Shown: positions 9,949-22,900, counted from the stretch's first letter. The stretch: 64,000 nucleotides of DNA from Desmodesmus armatus (GCA_007449985.2 VIIQ02000245.1:1-64000), one strand, 5' to 3'. Program-made: numbers and translations. Notes: generated by a model from the letters alone, not told the origin.

Positions 9949-11199
9949 ATGATGAGCAGCAGTCTTTTTAAGGCCGTCAAGCAGCCGGTTGCAGCACCAG
10001 CTGCGAGGCAGCACAAGCCTCAACTATGCTTTCAGCGGTCTTACAGTTCGATTCTAAGAGCCGCAAACAGTGATGTCTCAGCAGCAACTGAGCTACAGGC
10101 CTTGGTGTGTGAGCTGGCTAGTTTTGAGTCTGGTGCCTGTCAGGCTCTGCTGCATGAAGCAGACTGCGTCAAGATGGTGAAGTCGTTGACCTCTGGCGAT
10201 CAGCTTGAGCTTACATACGATGGCAACCCTCAGGTGAGGCCAGCAGTAGGTTTGGGAGCTGTCCCTGCTGGGACCATCACAGTGCCTGCAGGGTTGCAAC
10301 ACATGGGTGCACGTGTGCTTCATATGCCCAAATAATTTTTTTTAGTAAGAGCAACCCGTTTTGAGCCTCGCAGCTGGTGTGTTGTGTCTGCTTGGTCTGC
10401 ATCAGCGGCGTTGTTAGCATGTGGGAGTTGACCAGCAAGGGTCAGTGATCTTGCATTGCAGCTGCAGCTGACACTGACAAAGCATGCAACATAGTCAATG
10501 ACTGAGCTCGCAGTTTTTACTTCAACGCACCTGCCCATGCACCCACTTTCAGCCACAGCTGCAGCATAGGTGTTGTTGTGGCTCACAACTCAGGCCCTTG
10601 AAGTCCGTTGCTTGCTGTCATCCTCCCTGTGCTACTGTCACCCTGTCACCATCTTCCCACAGGCCATCTCAGCACTGGCACAGCTGCTGCAGCCGCACGC
10701 ATCCCCAGCACAGCACGCCGCCCTGTCAGCAGCAGCAGCCGCAGCCGCTGCCAGGCCCCCCCAGCTGTCAGCACAGCAAGAAGTCCTGCAGCTGCTGCAA
10801 GAGCCCCTTGTCAAAACCGCGCTGAGCCGCATGCGCAGCGACCCCCAGCTGGCCCTGTGCAGCTATGGGGCCCAGCCTGCGGTCAGTAAGGCGATGGGCT
10901 TGCTGAATCAGGTGTTGGAGGAAGACCACGCTACCAGCCAAGTGGTGGAGTTCATGCGCAGTGCAGCAGCAGCTGCGCATGCAAGCAACCATCGTCATCA
11001 GCACCAGCAGCAGCAGCGTCAGCAGGAGGGTCCATTGGCATGGCCGTTGTCAGACAGCGCCGACCAGCGCCAGCAGCAGCATGCACAGCGGCAGCGGCCG
11101 CCAGCACGCACAGCGGTCATAGCTCGCTCGGCCAGCACACATGCTGCTGGCGGCTCTGGAGAGGGTGCTGCAGGCAGGGGGCCAGCCACTAACCCCTAA
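9949..11199 (+). CDS. Predicted organelle-targeted protein of unknown function, two exons
   Basis: Exons 9949-10233 and 10663-11199 join in phase 0 (CAG/GTGAGG, CCACAG/GCC) and give 273 residues. The N terminus (MMSSSLFKAVKQPVAAPAAR...) is Ser/Ala/Arg-rich without early acidic residues, like a chloroplast or mitochondrial transit peptide. The middle is helical and Ala/Leu/Gln-rich, including ALSRMRSDPQLALCSYGAQP and AMGLLNQVLEE. The DPxLAxxxxxPAVxxAM pattern is faintly like an STI1 repeat, but I would not assign it. The last ~70 residues are low-complexity (His, Gln, Arg, Ala, Gly). The intron has no echo repeats or homopolymer runs. Function unknown; the gene itself is well supported. Confidence 0.7.
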
Positions 11200-13920
11200 T
11201 GCACAGCAGTGCAGACCCCTAGCCAGCTAATTGCTAGCCCTTTGGTCAGCCAGGCTGGGTCAGCCAGCCCCTCACACCAGTGTGTGCTTTGATTGGTCTC
11301 TTTGAGTGGTGTTGCCTGACACAGGCAGCATGGTGTCTTTGTCACAGCAGCCTTGCAGCAGCCTGTATCTGTGCCAGGCTTTACTCGATTGTTTGTCTAT
11401 AGCTTGAATTGGGATTCTCTGCATGTCGCTGCCGCCTCTGGCTGCGCCCAGTGTGCATCCATCCCCTGCACATGTACATAGCCGCGTGTCTTCTGCTGAC
11501 GGCATTTTTGATCATAGCTCCTGCTGCTGGACCGCTGTGCCTGTGGTTCTTTGTCGGCAACATCTGCCTTTTCTTCTTGCACACAGCTGGTCATTGGTCA
11601 CGCACAGCCGTATCCCCCTGCAGCCAGAGGGGTGAGGCAGCTGCATGTGCCGCAGGTATCGGTTCTGTAGTGATGATGCTTGTGGCTGTTTTGCTTTGGC
11701 AACACTTGCACCCTGCAGCTGTTGGACTGCTTGACTCCTAGTATGGACGCAGTCGTGGAGACAAATTTGAAATGGACATCTGTTTGCCTGCTTCATGGCT
11801 TCAGGTGCTCATGGATGGGATGATGTTTACTCCTGTCTTAGTGACGCATGCAGTGAAGCAGCAGTGTGCCACATGGCCTGCTTGCACTGTGACAAAGCTG
11901 TGTAACGCCAGGCGATGGCGTGCCATGGCATGCCTTGACATTACAGCATGCAGTGACTGCATGTCTAATCAGCACAGTGCGGTCTGGTGCATCACCATCC
12001 CTTTGCAGCAAGCACAGCATATGTGCTGATTTTGAGGCACAATGCTTGCAGTTGATGTTTCACCATGACAGCAGTGGTGATGGCCATGGTTTGGTGCTGC
12101 CGGCAGTGGCCGTGTCTGCTGTTGCACAGCGCGACGTGCTCGAGCTCGTTTGGTGCTTCCCTGCTTTGCTGCTCCTGCTTTGGTTTGCAATTCTTTACGC
12201 TGCCTAGCTCAGCTCTGCAGGACTTGATGTCTGGCCTGGCCAAGGGATGAATTGGGTGGAAGAGGGTTTGCTGTAAGCTGCGGCAGCATCTGCTGTTGTC
12301 TGCAGGGGGGTTCCTTCGTTGCAGCTGTGCTGCTGGTTTGGCAGGGTGGATGGTGAGCAGCTGCAATGCTGTCGGTAAGCATTCAAGTGTTGCTCGAGAC
12401 TGTCCCTTTTGCGGTTTCTTTTTGAGACAAGGTCAAGCCTGCTCTAGATGACCTTGAGACTGCGAGGGGGTTTGTGCACAGTGCCAGTGAGCAATAGGGG
12501 TGCCACATACGCGAGCAAGCAGAATGTGTGTGCGGCTTAGGGGCCACCACCCAAAGTGGTAGTGCTGCTTTGCCACAGGCTCAGCTGCCCCCTGTGCGCA
12601 GCTTATGTAGACGTGTACCTGATGGCTTGTCAAAGTCTGTAGGCCTAGAAGGCCTGCTGCTGCAGCTTCTGCCGTGTGACGTCCCTTGTGGTGCCCCGTG
12701 CAAGTGTGCCGCTGCCCTCCTTACAGTACTGCAACCACTAGTGGTCGCTGGGGGTACAGTGTTGGATGTGGTGCTGCACGGGCTGCTGGTAGGTAGTGGT
12801 GTGGCGGTGGGTTTCGATTACGTGCGCCATTGGTGTCGGAGCACATGTGGGAGGCGTGCGGAACCCATGTTCAGCCGCAGTGTGTGAGCGGGGGGAATGT
12901 GCCAGCGCGTGCATCTCAATCAGATGTGTACTTGCATCCAGGGGTGTACCTACTATCAGGGGTGTACTTGTCATTTGTGTTTTGCATCCAGGTGTGTGCT
13001 TCCATCCGTCTTGCACTTGCATTCAGTGCCTTCTGCCAGTGCCTGTCAACAGCGGTGTGGGTGTTTTGAGGGGCCATTGTACACTACTAGGCATCATGGG
13101 AGTGGCTGCCGTGCTATGGGTTTGGCTTTTTTTGTGTGCTAAACCCGCCTGTGCATTGATGCATGCCAGGCCAACAGCCACAGCTGATTGGGCACCTGCC
13201 AGGCTGGATCAGGTGTGGAGTCTTGCAATTAGTCTTGCGCAGCAGGGAGGGTGTGGTCACATGCTACTCAGCTGGTGTACACATGTAACATCATGGATGG
13301 TTGTTTCATGGAGTGGGAGGAAAGGATTACAGGTGCTCCAGGCATGATACTTGTCATGAGGCATGGTTCGAGCTTTGTGCGCCCGTGAGCTTTGTGAGTG
13401 TGTGTCACAATGTGTTCAACTCATTTCATCTCTGTGCCAACCACATAGGGGAAGGAACCATCCGTGCTCTCACTGTGAAAACCAAGAATCTGCTGTAATT
13501 GCCGCTGGTGAGCTGACTTCAAAACTTCTCAGGTTGCTACAGCTAGCTGCTGTGGCACCACCAGCTGTTAGGCTGGTTTGAATGGCCACACTAATGTGAT
13601 GCCCGAAACATGCCAGTGTGATGCCTTTGAACCCAGTTTGATGCTGGAAGTTGTCGATCCAAGCCAAATTGCAACAGCTTGCTGCTGGACCTCGCATCTA
13701 GGTTGTCGTGTTTGTGCGACAGCAACACAGTGCGCGTGGGGTGTTCTCTGTGATTCGAATCGTTACTGACAGATCTAGATGTCACGTTCGTCGAGTGTGC
13801 CGCGTTTGTAGCCAAGGCGACGGTGCAGCAGCAGCAGTAGCACCCCACAGGGTTGTCATTCTGGCTGTGGTGCCAAGCCGTGCCAAACTGCTGCACCAGG
13901 CGCTCAGATACATTTCCCTC
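11200..13920. other. Long spacer without a recognisable gene
   Basis: The short open frames on both strands lack motifs and linked splice sites. TGTAA motifs (for example near 11903 and 12270) could end the transcript of the gene at 9949-11199. A small cluster of repeated gtgtac-ttgcatcc-ggtgtg units lies at 12915-13015. Some of the sequence before 13921 may be 5' UTR of the poly(A) polymerase gene. Confidence 0.4.
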
Positions 13921-16900
13921 ATGCCTGTGTGTCAGCTAGGCGGGCTACATGCACGAGCAGCACAGGGTTTTGGCCACGCACCTGTGGTGACGCACCCAAC
14001 TGCACCGCAGCAGCACAAGCAGCTGCAGCAGATACCCCTTCTGCAGCAGAACAGGCATGATGCTGCAAGGAACCGGGGCCCTCCATTCCCCAGGCAGTGT
14101 GCCTGCAGCAGCAGCAGTAGCGGCGGGGGCGTGAGCAGCAGACAGTCAATACCTGCTCCTCTATGGCTCGGCGGCGGCGGCACTCCAAGCAGCAGCGGCA
14201 GCATCGTCAGCATATCACACCAGCAGCTGCGTTTGTCAAGGCAGCAGCGGGGCTACACAGCAGTGGCAGCGGCAGCAGCCCGCGACCAACATTTGCCGGA
14301 GTCTGATCAGCAACAGCAGCAGCAGGGAAGTGTGACAACAGCAGTAGCGGAGCCACAGCAGCAGCAGCAGCAGGAAGCAGAGCAGGCAGAACTTCAGCAG
14401 CAGCAGCAGGCGGCTATGCAGGCGCAGCAGTACAGCCCGTTGCACTACGACATACAGAAGTTTGCCAAGCGGATTGTGCCGACTGACAAGGAGTCAGCAG
14501 AAAAGCAGCGCATTATACAGGGGTGAGTGCTCAGTGCAATTGGGCTAGTGTGTGTGCGCGGGGGGGGGGGGGGGGGGGGGCACTCTGTGCTGCTGGTGCA
14601 CCTACCAGGGGGGGGGGGCGTGCGGTGTGAGTGTGTGCTTTGATATGGGTGTGAGGGGTGGTGTTTTAGTGTGAGGTGGGTGAGGTTTGCAGGGCGTGTG
14701 GCGTGCGGGGTGAGTGAAGGTATCAGTGTGATTGTGCGGTGTAAGGTGTGTGGTGGTGTTCACTGACAAGGAGTCGGCAGAGAAGCATGGCATCATACAG
14801 GGGTGAGTGCGCAGTACAAGAAGGGGGGGGGGGGGTGAGGGCGGGGGGGGGGGGGGTGACAGTACAAGGGGGGGGAGGGTGTGTGTGGTATGCTTTTCAT
14901 TATGGGTGTGATGGGTGGTGTGAGGTCGTGAGATTTGTAGGGTGAGAGGTATGAGGGGTGGGTGAAGGTATTGGTGTGACCGTGACCGTGAGCGTTTGGT
15001 GTAAGGTGTGTGGTGGTGTTGACTGACTGACAAGGAGTCGGCAGAAAAGCAGCGCATCATACAGGGGGAGTGCTCAAGTGGGCTGGCGTGTATTTGAGTG
15101 TGCCGTGTTGAGTTTCGGTCAAGTGGTGACTTTCAGTGTCAAGTTTGAGTTGGGCTGGTGGCCGCTGTGTGTGGCTGTAGTGGATGTGTGGGAGGGGCTG
15201 CTTCTGTGGAAGTGTTGGTAGAGACATCGGGTGGTGCTTGTGAGTGGGTGCGCTGAGATCGGGTTTGCCAGGGGAGCAGAGGGGGCGACTGGCCTACAAC
15301 ACCAGCGACCCCCGCAGGTCGGCAAGCCAGGGGGGGGGGGGGGGGGAGCATCAGCAGCCGCATGTGTGCATCTCCAGCGGTGCAGTGAGTTGCGTGCCAA
15401 CAGCGCCACTGCCAAGCACACAGCACAGCCACATATGATACAGCCTCTGACGCAGCTGCTGTTGTGCTTCTGCTGTCCCTTATGTTGCTGCTACCCCTCA
15501 CTTTTGCTGCTTGCAGCATCGCAGTGGCAACCAAGCGTAGCTTTGATGACACAAGCGGCATCCGGTTGCAGCCCTTTGGCTCGTTTGTCAATGGGCTGTC
15601 AACATGGAACAGGTGCGGCTGAGGGTCAGAACACTCGCTCATATACTATATGGTCGGTTGGGGTACAAACAGTTGCAAAGGTACCAGAAGCTGCATGGGT
15701 GTGCCTGGCACAAGAGTGCCCACGCTTAACCAAACGGTATCCCTGGTTGGAGTGTGTGAACTTGGTGCAAAATCTCGAGGTCATGCCCTGCCTCGTGTAA
15801 TCACGTTCCGTCTTGCCTCGCTTGCGTCTTTCTGCAGTGATGTGGACTTGGTGGTCACGGGCTTGGTGCAGCCTGACCCCACGGGAGGGTTTGAACCCAG
15901 CGACAAGCGGCTGGTGTTCACGGCTCTGGAGCGCATCGCAAGGCAGCTGCGCTCGTAAGTGTCCAGGAGGGGGGGGGGCTGGTGTGGATGCCCTGGGATG
16001 GGGTGTGTTTGGCTAGGCATTGCAGCTCTTAGGCTACCCTCACCTAGCAGACCAGGGATGGTTAATTTGTGAGGATGGATCCCCTTGTTCAGCCCCTAAA
16101 TTGATGGCTCTAGACTGTATTCAAACTGATCTCTGCGGCACTGAACAGCTCAGCGCTATGCTCTGCTGTGCTGCACTGCATTGTGATGTGATGTGCTGTG
16201 GTTATGCTTGCAGGTACCGCAAGATCCCTATCAAGAAGCTGATCATCATCCGTACTGCGCGTATCCCCATCATCAAGCTGGAGACCACCAGCAGGGTCAC
16301 AGCTGACATCAGCCTAGGGGATGGCAGCGGGCCCAAGGCAGCACGCTACATCGCACAGCAGGTACTGTTGGCTGTAGTGTAATCTGGTGGGCTGTAGTGT
16401 GTTTCGGTTGGTATGGTCCTCTCTTTAGTCTGCGCTTCAATGCCATAATGCAAGTCATCTGCTCACTCACGCACATGCCCCCGCCTGCCTCCCTCGTGTT
16501 GCACGTGTGTGCCGTGTACAGGTTGCGCAGCACCCTCCCCTGGCCCCGTTGACGCTGGTTGTGAAGGTGTTCCTGCGCAGCTGTGGTCTGAATGAGGTGG
16601 CCAATGGGGGGCTCAGCAGCTTCAGCATCACAAACATGGTGCTGGCGCACATACTGCAGGAGATGCAGGTAACAACAGGGATTAGCCAACACTGACTGTA
16701 TGTGCGACCGCAAGATGTAGTTGGCAGCTTCTGTCCTGGTTTTTCAATCTGCATGGTGCTGCAGGAAAGAAGTACGATTGTATGACTTGTGCGTGGTGCT
16801 GTGCCCCTCCCCCCCCCCCCCCCTTGACGTTGGCTTTTTTGCTCGGCCTGTACGCCAACCAATTTCACTGCGCCGGCATTGCAAATGCAAGAGAGTCGTG

Positions 16901-18414
16901 ACGTGTGCAACTTTGGTGAGCTGTTGTACGGCTTTTCGCGTCTCGTATTGTCTCACAGTTGTGCTGTGCCTGCAACTGCAACTGCAGGAGGGCCGTGACG
17001 TGTGCGATCTTGGTGACCATCTGTACGGCACTCACCTCTCATTTGTCTCACATCTGTGCTGTGCCTGCAATTGCAATTGCAGGAGGGTCGTGACGTGTAC
17101 GACCTTGGTGAGCTGCTGTACGGCTTCCTGCTGCGCTTTGGCGAGGAGTTTGACACCTCACGGGTGAGGCAGGGCATGGGCCGGGTGTGGATCATGCAGC
17201 CACTACTACCAGAGACAGCAGCCCACAACCTAGGCAGCGGCAGCCTGGCGGCAGCAGCAGCAGTCATCGGCAGCAGGGATTTGTTGATCGCCGGGGGCCT
17301 TGGCCTTGCCCTGCTTGACGTAGCTTTCATGCACATGGCCGGCCTCAGTAGCACTGGGTGGTGTCATCTCCGAGCAGAGACCTAGGTCACCTCTCCATCC
17401 GGGTTGTTCTCCTTCACATGCTTATGTCACCCAGCCGCTTTGTTTGCCGCTCTTGTTGTTTGTGCAGGATGCTGTCTCTGTGGCAATGGGCGGAGTCGTT
17501 CCCCGCAGCGACCTAGGTCACCTCCTTCCCGTAGAGGGCCGGCTATTGCTGGAAGACCCCCTCACCGGCCGCGACGTAGCCACTGGCAGCTACCGCGTTG
17601 CAGCAGTGCAAGCAGCCTTCCGTCGGGCCGCCCGGCGGTTGGAACAGCTCGCCTCAACGCACCACAGCGGCCGTCAGGGCAGCAGCGGCAGCAGTGGCAG
17701 GGTGAATTACCTGGAGGGGCTGTTCAATGTGCAGCGGGTGTTGAGCAGGGATGGAAGCAGCAGGCCGATCAAAGGAGGCAGGGGGCTGGGGCTGGCGGAG
17801 GGGGGTGGCGTGGTGGCGGAAGAGTACTACGTGCTGGGCAGAGGAGGCGGTTACACGGTGAGCCAGGGCTGCTATGGAAGTGTGATGTGTGTTGTGTGTG
17901 TGTGTGTGTGTGAGGGTGTGTGTCGTGTGGGATTTGCAGTATGTTGGGGTGAGCAGGGGACGCATGGCGGTATGTTGACATTGAGATGCTGCAGTTGTTT
18001 GTCAACAAGTAAGTACACGTGCAGTTGCAGTTGACTTGGAGGCATACTCAGACGTGTCGCGTTGTATGTGTTGCATGTGTTAAGACAGGAAGTTCATTCA
18101 GCCAATGAATAGAGTGTTGCTGCCTATGCAGGACTTTGATGAGTACAGTGCCGGCTACCTCACAGACAGTTATTCGTCATACATCACAATGCTTAGCAAA
18201 CATGGCGCACAGAATGCATGTTTGTGTCACAGAGACAGTGTTTCTGCTTGTGCAGGACTTTGATGAGTACAGTGCCGGCTACCTCACAGACAGCCAGGTG
18301 GAGATACCCATTGAGGGTGATGACTACGATGACGAGCTAGAGGCACTACTGTACGATAACGACAGCAGCAACGGACGGCAGGGCAGGCGCGGCCGACGCC
18401 GACAGAGAAGCTGA
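13921..18414 (+). CDS. TRF4: TRF4/PAPD5-type non-canonical poly(A) RNA polymerase, eight exons
   Basis: Exons 13921-14522, 15517-15612, 15838-15954, 16214-16361, 16522-16668, 17083-17163, 17468-17857 and 18256-18414 close in phase to 579 residues. After a ~150-residue Gln/Ala/Ser-rich head comes SPLHYDIQKFAKRIVP. The nucleotidyltransferase core follows: FGSFVNGLSTWNSDVDLVV (catalytic D234 and D236), then IPIIKLETTSRVTADIS (third Asp, D303). The PAP-associated domain includes LTLVVKVFLRSCGLNEV, GGLSSFSI, DVYDLGELLYGFLLRFG and EDPLTGRDVATGSY. The tail is acidic, then strongly basic (GRRGRRRQRS). In yeast and animals this enzyme oligoadenylates aberrant nuclear RNAs for exosome decay, so a nuclear role is inferred. 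ATG 13921 is the first in frame; the same frame stays open upstream to 13708. Most junctions carry echo repeats. Confidence 0.88.
14761..15073 (+). repeat. Two echo copies of the donor edge of TRF4 exon 1
   Basis: Exon 1 ends with codons for DKESAEKQRIIQ, then GG and GTGAGTGC. The same ~50-base edge recurs at ~14761-14812 (donor kept) and ~15020-15073 (GT lost). A G run follows the exon and the first copy; the last copy keeps only five Gs. Spacers between copies also share diverged GTGTGAGG-rich sequence, so the unit is about 260-290 bp. Confidence 0.8.
16885..17035 (+). repeat. Two echo copies of the acceptor edge of TRF4 exon 6
   Basis: The exon starts at 17083 with EGRDVYDLGELLYG after TTGCAG. 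Copies at ~16985-17030 (EGRDVCDLGDHLYG, acceptor CTGCAG kept) and ~16888-16938 (acceptor degraded) precede it, with unit length about 95 bp. The nearer copy could in principle be spliced. Confidence 0.8.
17374..17405 (+). repeat. Partial echo of TRF4 exon 7
   Basis: The string gacctaggtcacctctcc with ccgg shortly after matches the exon-7 region near 17509-17540 (gacctaggtcacctccttcc). It is one short, internal copy about 130 bases upstream, without its own acceptor. Confidence 0.45.
18128..18172 (+). repeat. Echo of the acceptor edge of TRF4 exon 8
   Basis: The 42-base start of exon 8 (GCAG acceptor plus codons for DFDEYSAGYLTDS) appears twice, at 18128-18172 and 18252-18297, almost identically. 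The second copy continues into the conserved acidic and basic tail. The first would end soon at a stop, so use of its acceptor would give a truncated C terminus. Confidence 0.8.
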
Positions 18415-19790
18415 GCAGTGCCTGTTGTGCGGGAGCGACACTAGCAGCAACGGAGGGCAGGGCAGGCGCGGCCGACGCCGACAGAGAAGCTGAGACAGTC
18501 CATGTGCAGATGCACCCTTCTTTGAGGCTGCAACTGCGCTGTATGCAGCAGCTGCAGCCACATAGAACTGCGGCTACACGGTACACTGTACACGTGTGTC
18601 GACCTTCCAGGGCAAGGCTTGTAAGTGATATCACCTCAAAAGCCAGCAGTGGCCGCCACAAAGGTATGACCCTGGCAGCCTTATGTTGTTGCAGGCTAGA
18701 GAGGTGGCAGTAAATGGTTGTCAGGTGCCTGCAGGCGCCCTGTGAACACAGGTCGGTGAGAGCCACTTGTCTGGTTGCGGAACGGACTGGATGCAGGTTT
18801 ACAGCGGGTCGCGTAGATATTGCACTCTGACTACATCTAGTGAAACTGCAGCCGTAAAGTGCCTACAGCGCAGGACCACGGCAGTTCGCAACGTTGTTGG
18901 AACAACCTTTTCTGCATAACGCCTGTCTCACAAATGGGCATGCAACAACATACTGAAAGCCATAGAGGGTGCTGCCTACGATAACAAGTTAGAGGCAATG
19001 CTGTACGATATTAATGGCAGCAACGGAGGGCGGGGCAGGCGCGGCCGACGCCGACAGAGAAGCTGATGAGCAGTACGACAGCCCAAGGGCATGCAGCTGT
19101 AATTCTAGGGCAGGCCTGCCTGCTGTGCAGCAGTGACGGGCAGCAGCAACGGAGGGAGGGGCGGGCGCGGCCGACGCTGACACAGAAGCTGAGCAGTGCA
19201 GTAGAATCATGCCATCGCGGCTGGCATCTGCAGCCCTGCCTGCTGTGCGACAGTGACGGCAGCAACCGAAGGAGGAACAGGCGCGGCCCAGAAATTGAGG
19301 CAGCCTTTAGCTCATGAGGCTCCTGCAGTCTGATTGAGGGCCGCATCTGTGCTGTTGACAGCGGCTGCAGCCACATATACTGGCTTGGGTGGTTGCGGCA
19401 TGGTTGGAGTTCACGTGCAATGTACACTGAGTGATTTTGCACATGTGTTGACCTCGTGATTGGAGCAGCAGTGGCAGCCAGAGACGTGCTAGCTTGACGG
19501 CCTATTGTTTTTGGAGGCTACAGAGATGGCATGAGAGGTCTGTTGGGTGCCTGCAAGCGCAGTGTTCACACACATGTTGTTGGGATTCCGACTGTAAATG
19601 CATATGTGCCTCATGCGCTGAAGGCTGCCCCGACACTGCGGGTGCACAGTAGGGTCACGTATATCTTGAGCTCCCGACTACATCTGTCTGTGAAACCGCA
19701 GCCACAAAACGTCTTCGGCACAGGATCTGATCCGTGGCACGGATAGACAGGATCACGGCAGTTGTCGGAACAACCCTACAAGACCATTCA
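18415..19790 (+). repeat. Diverged duplications of the TRF4 last exon and 3' region
   Basis: The last codons (NGRQGRRGRRRQRS plus TGA) recur at ~18440-18493, 19010-19067, 19135-19193 and, more degraded, ~19250-19290. The copy at 18971-19067 also carries the preceding YDDELEALLYD region. Beyond these, ~18540-18910 and ~19350-19785 are a longer diverged pair. Shared landmarks are gctgcagccacata, ggtgcctgca-gcgc, gactacatct-gtgaaac and cacggcagtt. A TGTAA lies at ~19098. I see no open gene here; it is decayed 3' sequence of TRF4. Confidence 0.65.
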
Positions 19791-19948
19791 ACAGTGAAAA
19801 TATTTTGATATAATGTGGCAATACACGCTACAAAAGCGTCTGACGTTGAGAAATGAGCATGCCCATGTCCGCTACTGATTTGGATTCACACAGATAGATC
19901 ACCTTCGGACTCACCGCCGCTCGCTCGCTCGCTCAGGAGGTTGCAAGG

Positions 19949-22900
19949 ATGCTGAGACAAGGCGTTCACTCCTCTCTTCCTCCTGCTGCAAGATGCAGGC
20001 AACACTGCATGTTCCATACACCCAGCCAGGCAGCATGCAGGCACGCGGTGCAGCAGCAACCCACTCCAAGGTGTCAGCAGCTGCGCCGCAAACTTGCGGC
20101 TGTGCCTGAAATACAAGCATCGTGGGCGGAGAACATCAAGATAAAAGCGGACGCCCTGGGGACCGCACTCAGGTCGTTAAAAGCAGAGGATCTTGGGACC
20201 GCACTCAAGCCGTATTTTTCTGAGGATGACCTGGGACTTGTGCAGGAGTTGTTGGGGCGTAAGGTCGACGTTGCACTGCCAACAGCAGATGAGCTTTCCG
20301 TCGAGATCATCCTGCAAGGCATGCAGCGGGCTGAAGCAGCACAGCAGCAGCTCATGACAGAGGGCATCCTCGCTGACGCAGCGCGGCAGGGCAACAAGGC
20401 AGTCAACAGCATCCTGCAGACCCACAGCAAGCTGCAGCAGCTTTACCACAAAGCACTAAGGGCTTTATTGGAGCAGTATGGGCAGCTGGCAGTGACCCCT
20501 AGAGGTAAGTGGGTGCGTAGTCAGAATGGAAGGTGTTGAGTCCTCAACAGTCGTGAGGGTGCTCGTGTGTGAGGAGGCCCCTGCGCTTTGCGGTCCAGAC
20601 GCATGTCTGCACAAACGAAAGCAAGTCTTCCATGTGCCTGCAGTCCCGGACCTAAATGTACAGCACAGGGGCGAAGCTCAGCTAGGGTTGATCAAATGCT
20701 GTGTACATGAGTAAGTCGAGATAACCACGTGGCCTAGCAACACTGAGCGACACCCTCCTTACGGCATTCGGGCCACCATTTGGAACATCTGGCACCTGGC
20801 AAAGTCGGTGCTGTTTGCGTTTGGCTTTGCTAGAGAAGCTGGTTCTGCTTCGCCAGGGCGCAGCCACCTTGGTTTACCCTAAACCCCAAACTCCACCTGG
20901 GTTGGTGGCTGCGCCCTGGCACCCCCTCTCATGGGTAGTCAGCAGGCCAGGTGCTGTTGGTCAGACCGCGTGACAAAAGCATGCGTCACGTTGCCAAGCA
21001 CGTCACTTGTATGCACCACATTGTGTTGAATATTCAAAGCTGGGAATGTAATGTACGGGTCAGCCAGCCAACACGGGTGGTAGTGCAGCAGACCAGAATG
21101 GATTAGGGCCTACAAAAGGCACAGCCAGGGAACTCTAACATCTCTGCAGCTGCTGCTCATTTCTCCTGCTGCTTGCCCTCACACCTTGATGCTGCTGCTC
21201 TGTTCTTGCTGCTTGCGCTCTTACGTTGCTGCTGCTCCTCTTTTTTCTGCTGCTTGCCCTCACTCGGTATCGGCTAGGCTTGGCCTATGCCATATGCTGC
21301 GACCTGCTGCAGCAGCCAGTCAGCAAGCAGCCAGGCGACAGCATCTCAAGCAAGCAACTTCAGCGAATGGCGGCAGCAACAGTAGCGTTGGGCAAGCAGC
21401 ACCAGTTGTCACAGCTGGCTGCCAGCCTCGTGCTTGCTCCCAGCGAGTGCATCTTTGTGATGCCCAGCCTTCTAGGCATGATGCTGACTGGACCCACCTG
21501 CCCAGCTGGCCAGAAAGTGCAGCCACTCTTCACCATGTTCACCAAGACCGGCATGCTGGGTGATTACAAGAAAGACCTTCAGGATGTCCTGCAGGGTGGC
21601 GGTGACGTGGACGATCCAAGCAGTAACCGGCTGCTGCAGTCGGTGGCGGAGCTGCTCGTAGCAGCCTTCAGCAAGCAGCCTGGTGTGGAGATGCAGGAGC
21701 CAGCCCCACATGAGGTGTTCAACGCGATTGCCTACACGTAAGCTCAGGGCAGGGCTGCCCTGTGCGTTAACTTTTGGGTACGGGGCATCTTTTGATCTAG
21801 TGCTCACGACCAGCGGTGCCACACCTTTCCCGCACCTCGTCTCTGTAAGACAATGTTCATCATCAATCAGCCTTGCACAGCAGTGGCTTGTACAGTACTT
21901 GGTTGCAATTCGCATGCAGCGGCTGAACGGGCGGCCTCCTCAGGTTGCGTCAAAAGAGAAGGTATTTGACAGACATGCATGCATGTATGCATGCATGTGA
22001 TACCATCTCCAAAATGCCCAACATGCATGGCTGGTGGTGTGGCCTCAATTTCCAATTTTATTCTGGAAGCGTGCGGCTGCTGTGTGCTCCACACTTGCAC
22101 GTCATACCCACTGTGGGGTTTGCCATGCTGCTGGCTTCATGGTCCTGCATTGAGTTGCTGTGCAAGTGGTCAACTGTGTCCCACAAGGACACACTCTAGC
22201 AACAATTCCGTTGTTTTTGTCACATATTGTTGTTTCACAGCGTGATTTGGTGAAGTTGGGCCCTCTAAAGCCTGGGTGTTGCTTCTATGTGTGCAGGGGC
22301 AAGGGCAGCACGGCAGCCACCAGCTGCCTGTCGCAAGTGATCGACACCCTTCCAGATGCGGACGCTGCATTTACAGTTTCTGCGGAACTGGACGGGCTGC
22401 GCTGGGTGTATGAGGGACACGCACACCCCAACAGTAACCCGTACACCAAAATCCCGCTGCGAGCTATGCTGCGGCAGTTCAGGACCATCTGCCTCACCAC
22501 TGCTATCAGCCACATGGCCTGCAGCGCTATGTTGGAGCAGCTGGGGGGTGCACGGCCACTGGGGGACTGGGGCGATGTCATTGAGGTAATATCAGGTGCT
22601 TGGTGTGGACGGTGCCAAGCTACGGTGGGCTTTAGAGCTCAAAGTTTGGAGCAGATAGGGGCAGTCGATTGGTTTATGCTGAAAGACTGACGCACAGCAA
22701 CAGTCCCTTCCGGTGGCGTGGCTGAGCGTGCAACTCACTTCATTGTTTTTTAAAGACGCCTTGCTCACATGACGGGGTTTTGCTTCGCGCTCGTCTGCAG
22801 TTACAGTTACAGTACAGTTACAATAATATCAGTCTACCCTTGCTGCTTTCCTGGCTGCAGGTTCTGCAGGAGTTTCAATTAGCCCCTGAGCTTGGCTCTC

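Noticed and set aside
13708..13920. Upstream extension of TRF4 exon 1
   Set aside because: The frame is open, but no ATG occurs before 13921 and the composition is not like the coding part.
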